This document shows positions 55,770 to 64,000 of a DNA stretch of 64,000 nt, in pieces. The DNA lies in assembly GCF_019925205.1 (NCBI RefSeq), contig NC_083560.1:100158083-100222082 (forward strand), read 5' to 3'. The stretch comes from Metopolophium dirhodum (taxonomy: Eukaryota; Arthropoda; Insecta; Hemiptera; Aphididae). Numbering within the stretch: the stretch's first letter is position 1; each line of letters opens with the position of its first letter. The notes below the pieces were generated by a model, which had not been told where the DNA came from, ran no database searches, and was given only the letters and a program-made list of their open reading frames with translations. The position numbers and the translations under genes are program-made.

Positions 55770-56060
55770 TTTTTTTAGATCCTAATCATATTGTAAGTTA
55801 TGATTTAAGTATAAGATACTGAATTTTGTAATTATAATATAAAGCAAACATTTTTAAAATGTAAAAATATTTCTTAATTCAATATAGTTGTAATTATTAA
55901 TACTTATTTAATTTTAATTTAAGGATGCTTCAACAGCTAATGAGTTAGTAGAAAATATTATTGAAATTAATTCAGATGTTGATCTAGATAATTATGATAT
56001 TGTATTAGTTCCTAATCATGAAGTAAGTATAAATTTAAGTATGAAATAATGAACTTAGTA
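55770..56060 (+). other. Duplicated exon-like units
   Basis: 55788-55799 'CCTAATCATATT|GTAAGTT' and 56007-56022 'CCTAATCATGAA|GTAAGTA' are followed by similar text (ATTTAAGTAT...TAATTATAATRT). The second unit has a TTTTAATTTAAG acceptor at 55923, and an acidic 33-codon exon-like frame ends at the GTAAGT donor. It may be two tandem copies of an exon of an unknown gene. 56061-56472 shows nothing else. Confidence 0.3.
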
Positions 56061-56472
56061 ATTATAATGTTAAATAAAAATTACAAGACAAGTAATCAAT
56101 TTGTAATAAAGTACTCAATATTGAAATCCCTAGTATTTAAAACTGTAGTCAAATTTTTGCTTCAAAATTTGATTATAAAATAATATTTATTGTGTAATAT
56201 TATATTTTAACCAATCAATAATATTATAATTTTTAATTTGTTATTAAATTAAAATATAAATTACTATTGAATAAATTGAAAATGTATTATCATTATAAAA
56301 AGTCATGAGGAAATATTAATATATTATAATAATATTATGGGTTTTAAATTTTTTTTTATAAACAAATTGTTAACATTTTTCATTTTGATAGTATTAAAAT
56401 ACTTCTACAGATTTATTACTTTGTTTTAATTTTAGTAATATGCATTAAAATAAATAATTTATTATTCATAAT

Positions 56473-57420
56473 TGTCGGATATCTGTAAAATCCTCGATAA
56501 CGTTATTTGGCCGCCGGCCTGTTATCTACAATAATTGTCGTCGGTCATTACGGTAGACTCCACATCGAGAATATTCGATACCCCCGCCCTGCCTGTGCCA
56601 TCTCGGTCACTGCCTGCCGTCTCACCGCGAACCCGTCAACGTCTAGTTTAGTGACCCTCGGTCTGTTCGTTGCAACTGTTGCAACGGCCCCGGCACCTTT
56701 TTCACGTCCGCGTGTTGCGCGACAGACTATTTTTTTGCGTGATCGATGTTGTGAATGTGTCGTGTTAAGTATTCATCGGCCGTGGCGTTTCGCGTGTGTT
56801 AAGTCGATCCGTCCATATTAGTTACCCGTCGATCACCTGTGGTACGTTGTCTCGTGGTGTACGCGGGCAGGTGTATCTGGTTGTTGGCCGTCGCCATTGT
56901 GTTGCGTGGAGTATCGGCGACGTCCGAATTATTAGTGTGCGCCACCCGTCAGTGGCCATCGTTGGGATTCCCAGTCCACCAGCGTCGACTCGCCGTATGG
57001 ACCAATTAAGCAGTCGGAAGGTGAACGAGTGGCAACATTGCGGGTACCAGGGAGACCGGTGATTGTATCATTATATTATTATTTTGTATCATTTGTACCT
57101 ACGTGTTAATTTTACCTATGTATATCCATTAGTGGGCGCCCATCCATTTCATATGAATGTAAAACATTGTAATCTTACATATTAATATTAGGGCGGTGCT
57201 TCTGGCTCGCCATTAGAACATATTACCTTGAGTTCTTCATTCTTATTTATATTGACGTTACGTATAAGGGACCCACTCTCATCCGTGCCTTGCGTGGTGG
57301 TGCTTAGCGCTATCATTTTGTTCAGTCAGAGCGTGGAGCAATACAACACGATAAAATATTATTTAAGTGTAGCCGAGTCGGTCGATGCCTCTGGGTCGAC
57401 AGTAAGGACTTTGTGCGACA
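56473..57420 (+). mobile_element. Bel/Pao 5' LTR (probable)
   Basis: Proposed from TGTCGGATATC at 56473 to the CA at 57419-57420, followed by a primer-binding-site-like TTTTTGGTAGCAGAGAGCGT. GC-rich in the first 600 bp. Plus-strand frames inside (56507-56821, 56796-57062, 57228-57527) have no recognisable protein. The left border is my estimate because no 3' LTR is available for comparison. Confidence 0.5.
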
Positions 57421-58231
57421 TTTTTGGTAGCAGAGAGCGTGGTTACGTCCACATCTTATTTATTGTATTGTGTAGGATCTATGGGCCCGTCCTTAAGTTA
57501 AGTGTGTTTACTATTATAGCTAGTTAACTTTTGTTTGACACGTTGTGGTCGTAAACATTGTATAGATTAAAATTAATTTTGCGATTTAATCAATAATTCA
57601 CGGAAAAAAAAAAAAAAAAAAAAAAGCGCATTACTTGTGTCTTATTATTTTGATTTTGCATGTTTATAATATTTGTATTATTATTTTGCGTAAAGCGCGT
57701 CACTTGCCCCGTTATTTATTTAATTTGTCGAATAATTCCTTTTGTATTATTATTTCGCGAAAGGCGCATTAATTGTGGTGTTCTGATTTATGTTTGGCTC
57801 TGCAAATTAATAATTTTATTATTATTTAGCGTTAAGCGCGCGTTTGTTGGCGTAATAATATATTTTGATTTTGCGTCTAATAATTTATTATTATTATTTT
57901 TGCGTGAAGCGCGCAACTTGTCGTTTCTATTTATTTTTATTTGCGTTTATTGATTTTAATTATTATTATTTCACGTAAAAGCGCTTTTATTGCTTTGTGA
58001 TTTATTATATTTTGATTTTGCGTCTAATAATTTATTATTATTATTTTTGCGTGAAGCGCGCTACTTGTCGCGCTCCTTTTATTTAATTTGTTGAATAATT
58101 TTGATCATTTTGTCGCGTTAAGCGCGCCCTTGGTCGCGTGAGAATCTACTTTGGGCTAAATTATTTCATTTTGCGCTTAGTATTTAATTGTATTTGCATA
58201 TTAAAAAAAAAAATCAACTAAAGCAGGTTCT
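57421..58231 (+). repeat. Bel/Pao leader with repeated GCGTNAAGCGCG motif
   Basis: After an A22 run at 57604-57625, seven or eight imperfect units of about 75-90 bp each carry GCG(T/A)(A/G/T)AAGCGCG-type text followed by TTGTCG or TTGGCG and a TATTATTATTTT stretch (for example 57690, 57750, 57831, 57903, 57975, 58051, 58115). No ORF of note. It may be a structured packaging or translation leader of the retroelement. Confidence 0.6.
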
Positions 58232-59452
58232 GTGAGGTCTAGTGGTGGTCAAGTCATCAAACCTACCCGCTTACCTGAGATACCACTGCCCACGTTCGAC
58301 GGCGACATTTATGAGTGGGTTACATTTCGTGATCGATTCACAACATCGGTGGACAATCGAACATATTTATCCGATATCGATAAGTTCTACTACTTGGTTG
58401 GGTGTTGCAAGGGGGCTGCTCGAGATGCTATTCGAGGCATTCCGGTATCAGACCACAATTACAGGCTGGCGTGGTCCACTCTCGAGGAAAGATTTGACAA
58501 ACCCCGTCTGGTAGCACGTTCATTAATTGAAAAATTGTTAAATGCTCCGCGAGCTCCTTCAGAAAATTTGGTTGAGTTGAATAAATTGTTGGTGGTGTTC
58601 GATGAAGGCGTGTCACTACTTGAGTCCATGCATCTACCAAATTTAGGCGATTTTATATTATTCTCCATAGCTTCTCGATGTTTGCCTACTTATAGCATCA
58701 AGCTATTTGAAGCCCAATTAGCCAACAGTTTTCCTACGGTGCAAGAGTTGTTGAAGTTTGTGAAATCTCGTGTGGCCATATTAGAATGCATTCCACCAGA
58801 GCCTACATCAAATCAACCAAACTCTCACAAATCTACTAAGGCTTCAGCACATAATTCGAGGAAGCCGCCACTGCATACCTCCATGATTACCAGCAGTAAC
58901 CCGTCAAAGGTATCACAGTCTTGCAAGTGTTGTAAGGGTACTCATGGTTTAACGTCATGTCCAAAGTTCAAGGGTTGGACGCAAGAGATTCGTAACAATT
59001 GGGCGCGAGACAATAGGATTTGCTTTCGATGCCTACGTACAGGACACTGGGTGACTAAGTGCAAGTCTTCAAATGTATGCGGTCAATGCTCCCGAAGGCA
59101 TCACTCGCTTCTGCATTCAGCTGGATTTGCCGCTCCGTCCAAGGAAGAGAATTCATCGGATGAGGGGCAACCAGACGTTGCCACCACATCGTCATGTCTT
59201 GGCCAAAATACTTCACCGTCGGTAATTCTCGGTACAGCTCTCATACACATGTCCGACAACGTTGGCGTGTTGCATACGGTCCGGGCGCTCATTGATTCAG
59301 CCTCACAAATTAGTGCTATTACTTCAGAGTGCACGAATCGTTTGGGACTCCGGATGCAAAAGTGGACATTACCTGTATCCGGTATCGGTGGTGTTCAGGT
59401 ACAAAACGTTTTGGGGTTAGTGCGCTGTCAAGTACAACCAAAATACACCTGA
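58232..59452 (+). pseudogene. Bel/Pao Gag and protease start, truncated
   Basis: 406 codons. Gag-like DUF1759 domain at the N-terminus ('LPEIPLPTFDGDIYEWVTFR', 'DKFYYLVGCCKGAARDAI', 'LAWSTLEERFDKP'). Zinc knuckles near residues 228-290 ('CKCCKGTHGLTSC', 'CFRCLRTGHWVTKC', 'CGQCSRRHHSLLH'). Then an aspartic protease start: 'VRALIDSASQISAI', with the D-S-A/G active site. This order (DUF1759, DUF1758 protease) is the Bel/Pao Pol head. The frame is open and then stops at 59450 within foreign DNA, so RT and integrase are missing. The start codon region is uncertain; the first codon here is ATG at 58232. Confidence 0.85.
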
Positions 59453-61149
59453 ATGGATAGATAACAAATCAAAAAAAAAAGGTTAAACTTGGGTTTAGAG
59501 CACACAAACAGAAAGGGAAAAAAGATAAAATCAAAACAAATGGGTGCACCATGTAAATGCAAAAAGAAATGCTCTGAAAAAGTTAGTGAGGAAATACGTA
59601 AGGAAATATTTGATGAATACTAGGGTTTAGGGGACCATTCAAGACAATGAGACTTCATTGAAAGGTATGTCAAAATATTTGATAAAAAAGTTTCAACAAA
59701 CTCATCATCTTCACGTAGACAGATTTCAAAAAAATATTTTTTATCCCTTAAAAATAAAGAGATTCAATGTGTGTGCAAAGTTATGTTTCTGAACACACTT
59801 GCTATATCAGAAAAAGTAGTTTTTAATGTGGGGAAAAAACTAGAATTATCTCCAACAATAACAGCTGACAAAAGAAGTACACATACAAATCGACCACATA
59901 AAATACATAGTGAAGTTATAGCTTGTATCAAAAAACACATTGACATGTTACCAGTAGTTGATTCACACTACACAAGACAAAATACTACAAAACAATACTT
60001 AGAGTCAGACCTATCAATAGCAAAAATGCATCGTTTTTATTTAGAATGGGCCCAAAAAGAAACAACTAATGTCATGGCTCAGAATGTCACTCTGAGGCAA
60101 TATTCGGATGTATTTAATCAATCGTATAACCTTAGTTTTTTTAAACCTAAAAGAGATTTGTGTGACCATTGTCAATAATTTGATATAGCTAGCCCAGAAG
60201 AGAAAGAGTTACAGAAGGCTATGCATGATGAACATTTAGTAAACAAGAACATTGCTAGAGATCAAAAAAATATTGATAAACAACGATCAATTAATAACCC
60301 TGAGTTGTGTGTTACCGTTTTTGATTTGCAAAAAGTTCTTACTACACCCCAAGTGTATCTTTTTATTATAAAAGGAAATTTGCAGTGTATAATTTCACGG
60401 TATAAGATATTGGTAAAAAATTAGGTTATTGCTATATGTGGAATGAGTCAGAGGCAAAAAGAGGGCCGAATGAGATAGGGACATGCTTAATGAAGTTTTT
60501 GAAGTACATAACTGAAAAAGGAGTAAAAGAATTTTGCTTCTATTCGGATAATTGCGGTGGTCAAAACAGAAATCGTTTCATTTTTGCAATGTGGGAGTAT
60601 GCAGCCTTCACCCTAAAAATTAAAATCACACATAGATTTTTAGAAAAGGGGCATACCCAAAATGAGGGTGATAGCATGCATGCATGCATCGAAAATGCCC
60701 AAAAAGGTAAAACTATTTATGTCCCTGCTCAATGGGTAACATTAATTAGCTGTGCGAAAGTTACTGGAAAGCCTTACACAGTGATTGAGGTATCAAATGA
60801 AGATTTTTTGGATTTCAAACCATTAGTCGATGACAAACTGTGTAAGTTACCAGCTTATGATGGTAGTAAAATCAAGTGGAATACCATAAGAGAAATAGCT
60901 GTGACTTTTGAAAAGCCTTTTTAATTATGCATACAATATGATTTAAGTGCTTCAGACTTTGTCGAAATCGATATATCACGTCTTAAAAAACATAGGGGAA
61001 GACATCAACATCGCTTTAAACCAATAAAAGCATACAATGAAAAATTACATATTGGAAAACCAAAAATTGCGGATTTGTTATCACTATGCTCAATGGGACT
61101 TGTTCCATCAACATACCACGACTTCTATAAGTCTTTTGAATCAACATAA
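59453..61149 (+). pseudogene. Intronless DUF7869-like (RNase H-fold) gene, decayed
   Basis: Begins just after the Bel/Pao Gag break. Order of blocks: basic 'GKKIKSKQMGAPCKCKKKC', 'EEIRKEIFDEY', then 59771-60178 with 'SHYTRQNTTKQYLESDLSIA' and 'KPKRDLCDHC'; 60221-60424 with 'CVTVFDLQKVLTTPQ'; and 60436-60924 with 'CFYSDNCGGQNRNRF', 'HRFLEKGHTQNEGDSMHAC', ending 'KIKWNTIREIA'. The tail reads 'RHQHRFKPIKAYNEKLHIGK'. The S-D-N-C-G-G-Q-N, G-H-T-x-N and D-S-x-H motifs fit DUF7869-type proteins, common TE-like genes of arthropods. Stops at 59622, 60176 and 60422 and frameshifts are present; there are no introns, so it is an intronless TE gene or a retrocopy. Confidence 0.6.
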
Positions 61150-61540
61150 CAATATTATATTATATTATTTTGTTTTAATTATTTACTTTTTATTATTATA
61201 ATATTTTGATTATTATGATGTTGTAAAATTTTATTTTATTTTTTATTTTGTAATTAGTCTGTGCTAAAAGTTATAACATTTTTTTTATTATCATTATTTA
61301 ATTATATTTAATTAAATGTTTAATTGTTTTGTTATTCATCTGTGCTAAAAGTTATACATTTTTTTTTATTATTTAATTTTGTTAAATAAAAAGTTAATTT
61401 TGTGTATTGTTACTTATTTTATTCCCTTGAAGAATAATATTATGATAAATATTTTTGTTTTCTTAATAATTAAAAGGATTAAAATTCAAGTATTTCACGT
61501 CATTATTCCCAAAACATATTTTTATGTTGATTCTACTTTT
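61150..61540. other. AT-rich, no gene
   Basis: 'GTCTGTGCTAAAAGTTATA' occurs twice (about 61257 and 61338), a local tandem duplication of about 80 bp. Otherwise nothing. Confidence 0.5.
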
Positions 61541-61544
61541 TTTT

Positions 61545-61680
61545 ATAGCTGTCCAACCACGATAAAGGTCGTAAGTATAGATACTACTTTTTTTTTTGCT
61601 AGTCATCCACGAAAAAGGTCGTAAGTATAGATACTACTTTTTTTTATAAGTAGTATGTCGTAAAAAACCCTGAAGTCATA
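61545..61680. repeat. Tandem duplication, about 65-bp unit
   Basis: AAGGTCGTAAGTATAGATAC occurs at 61564 and 61615, each followed by TACTTTTTTTTT, with a third partial copy. No coding sense. Confidence 0.7.
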
Positions 61681-61929
61681 ATTTTTTTTAAAAACTGATT
61701 ATTATAATAATTACGGTAACCTTCATTTTACCAGTCATGTTATTTTGGAAAATGTACGTTTAAAAATAAAATAAAAGAAGAATATGAATTGCAATGCTTA
61801 TTTTATTCATACTGAAAAGTTAGAAAAAACGAGTTACAACCTTTTTCCTTAAAATACCTCATACTATTTGTATTATATAATATATAATCATCATATATTT
61901 ATTCGTATATACATATTTACACATTTATA

Positions 61930-62120
61930 CACATATAGGACCTGGTACACTTACATATTATGTACCTTTTTCCGCCGTGTAGGAACTTACATATGTACCT
62001 TTTTCCGCCGTGTAGGAACTAACATGGGTACCTGGTTTTTACCCTGTAGGAACTTACATATGCCCGTGTAGGAACTAACATATGTAATTGTTTACCTGCT
62101 ACTCTCGTGTAAGAACTTAC
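61930..62120. repeat. Minisatellite with CCGTGTAGGAACT motif
   Basis: 'TACCTTTTTCCGCCGTGTAG' occurs at 61961 and 61996 (about 36-bp spacing), followed by degenerate copies ending 'TGTAGGAACTTACATATG' at about 62045 and 62068 and a last diverged one near 62107. No ORF of note. Confidence 0.7.
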
Positions 62121-62990
62121 TATTTCCCAAAAAAAGCACCGGCTCTGACGCCGACTAAACCAAGTTTAACTGTATGATATGTAATATATTATAGGTTTGA
62201 TATGAGTGATGAGTGATGACAAAAAATAAACATATAGGTATCTACTTCTAAACCACTTTACTATAATATCCAAAATTAAACATTTTATTTTTCATAAATA
62301 GGTACAATGTACTTATGTACATATCAAATGCCATTTGTATATTTATAACTGAACAGGAAATATGAATACCTACTACTTCATAGTTTTTACTGTTGCCTGT
62401 ATATTAAGTAAACAGCAATTTAAACTGGAGCCCGAATATTTGGGTCTGTCTATATCCGTTAGGCGTTAGTGTTGCTGTTAAATAATTTATACATACATAG
62501 ACTTAGGGTTACTATGCTCTAGTGGAACTTTAAACTATATACTTAATTCTGCTTGAATATTCAGTGGCGTATTTAAGAATATAGTGCCCCGAGTAAAAAA
62601 TGAAGTAGCGCTACATTTGACAATCCCCTTAATATTTGAAAAGTGACAACACATATTATACATAAATTATAAACAATACATGTATTGTATTGCATTATAT
62701 GCATTATATGCACTTATACATGCGTAGTCTTCGAGTCTTCCACGATACCAAAAATAAACCCCCAATAATGTGTCATATCATCTTAACACCCCGAAACAAG
62801 TCTTATAAATTTATTTTTAAAACTTATACCCTTCTACATTTTAGATGGCCCACGGTAATTTAATGTTCTACCGTAAAAAGTGACCTATATGGCTATATAA
62901 AACCGTTTTTTTTTGGTAACATACTATAAAAATACAAAATAAATATCCGCAATTTATCCACGTTGCTTTCCGTTTTTGGTCACGGACAAC
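62121..62990. other. AT-rich intergenic with a hAT-like end
   Basis: CAGTGGCGTATTTAAG near 62563 looks like a hAT terminal repeat without a partner. No gene. Confidence 0.4.
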
Positions 62991-64000
62991 CTTCGCTGCA
63001 TATAGCCCCCAACGAAAAGCTGGGTGAGCGCTAAGGAGGGGCCGTGCTTCCTCGTCCGGCTGTCACCGTACGAGTCCGCCCGGCTCTATCACTCGGCAGC
63101 CTTTCCCTGGCCAAGCATGCGGCCTTTTACCACATAGTATACTCCAGTATACCGCCACCCCGAAACCAAACCGCCATCGACCGAGGACAGTGTCCGCGAA
63201 CGTGTTAATCTCTCAACACCGAGGGCCCCCCCCCCCACATCCCGAAGTACCATTATCGCCTCCCGTGGGGTAAAGCACATCAATGGTGGGATGCACGGAC
63301 GAAGCTTCGTCGGCGACTTGCCTCAGCTTATTGTCCTCCCGAGATTTGGACCGTGTACCGCGGGCTCACGGTGGGCCCTTGCAACGCCTCCCAGAGCTAA
63401 GCCAAGTGACCGACCCGCTCTTCACGAGGTCGCAGTCAGAACCTCTCAACGCCTTAGTCCCCGAGGGTTTCGGTGCGTCCGCGCCCTGGGCGCCGGCCCC
63501 GACTGGCCTAATACCCTTATAGTCGCCTCGTATGACAAGCAGGGATTACTGATGCGGAATTCTAAACGGCCACCCGCAGCAGGGCCGAGCTCCTCGTCCC
63601 AGACGTATGAGTGCGCCCCGGGTCAGGACGCACTCGAGCGTGTCTCACCGCTACTGCCGCTTACACCATGCGCACTCATACGAGACACCCCGAGTGCTGT
63701 GCCATCCGTCATAGTTAGTACTTCTCTTGCAAAGGTCTTCAGTGCTGTGAAGGTTCTTCGAGACCTAAGGAAGGCTCCGTTTGCTGGAGGCCACGCTTCA
63801 CCTTCTTCCCTCATAACTCTTTTTAGTTTGTGTCTTGGCGCTGCTGCCCTTGGGCAGAACCTAAGAACATGGTTGACCGTCTCCGACTTGCAGTCACAAG
63901 CGCAGATCGGGTCATTAACCAGTTTGAAACTATAGAGTTTGGCCTTAAAGTCCCCATGGCCGGTGAGGAACTGCGTCGTGTAGTGGTCCAAGGCCAGGGG
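62991..64000 (-). mobile_element. R1-like LINE, 3' end, runs off the window
   Basis: Minus-strand element cut by the window edge at 64000. The frame 64000-63623 is the C-terminus of ORF2: 'LDHYTTQFLTGHGDF', then 'CACDCKSETVNHVLRFC', the C-terminal zinc-binding block of R1-type LINEs. Downstream (63622-62991) is a GC-rich 3' UTR that contains, on the minus strand, 'TTGTCATACGAGGCGACTA', close to a sequence conserved in 3' UTRs of several insect R1-type LINEs. Plus-strand frames of this stretch (63283-63935) are shadows. GC content is near 58%. Confidence 0.75.

Noticed and set aside
56507..57527. Three overlapping plus-strand ORFs
   Set aside because: They lie in the presumed Bel/Pao LTR and leader, with no conserved motif.
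61930..62120. Tandem repeats considered as a CRISPR array
   Set aside because: Units are contiguous minisatellite copies without unique spacers; the context is insect DNA.
63283..63935. Plus-strand ORFs of 79 and 214 codons
   Set aside because: Antisense of the R1-like LINE C-terminus and 3' UTR, GC-rich shadow frames.

Overview
The window looks like about 64 kb of an AT-rich insect chromosome, most likely an aphid or a close hemipteran relative. The evidence is the strongly AT-rich background, short GT-AG introns, and a repeat family with a conserved 'CGCTCAGAATCGTTTTTC'-type end that I associate with aphid genomes. There is no sign of bacterial or plasmid organisation. Almost everything recognisable is a transposable element (TE), mostly decayed and often nested. 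The only plausible intact host gene is a two-exon lysine-rich protein at 10090-10822. A Myb/SANT-like gene at 36639-45790 on the minus strand was split by a hAT insertion inside an exon.

Layout. 1-6.5 kb: a Harbinger transposase pseudogene, then a broken Jockey-clade LINE. 6.8-13.3 kb: a possible DUF4806-like relic, a long palindrome, copies of the dispersed repeat, the lysine-rich gene and tandem repeats. 13.6-16.0 kb: LINE and unknown TE relics. 16.0-26.6 kb: an endogenous double-stranded RNA virus-like polymerase in three pieces, one inverted. Between the pieces lies a DDE transposase gene, itself split by a 4.9 kb Foldback-like element whose inverted arms are 15-bp CCGGAA-type tandem repeats. 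Removing that element and one 9-bp duplication restores the transposase frame exactly. 26.7-29.6 kb: a complete Harbinger element with terminal repeats, a MADF gene on the minus strand, and a transposase nested antisense in the MADF intron.

29.8-36.6 kb: a SINE-like sequence, then a hAT element inserted in an older hAT, both with exact 8-bp target duplications. 36.9-45.3 kb: a third hAT (ZBED5/SCAND3 type) carrying a CR1-like LINE, which in turn carries an unclassified 1.8 kb terminal-inverted-repeat element. 47.2-51.7 kb: a hAT-ended element containing a nearly intact TTF/DUF4371 hAT that is one frameshift from open. 52.2-55.3 kb: a piggyBac transposase split by a solo LTR, then a FLYWCH-MULE transposase. 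55.6-61.2 kb: a 33-bp minisatellite, then a Bel/Pao retroelement 5' part (LTR, unusual repeated leader, Gag-protease) cut off by an intronless DUF7869-like gene. 61.5-64 kb: tandem repeats and the 3' end of an R1-like LINE on the minus strand running off the edge.

The genes do not form a pathway. The window is a record of stacked TE insertions plus one viral fossil. Several insertions can be proved because excision in silico restores an open frame or exact target duplications. Positions and motifs were read by hand; no database search was run.
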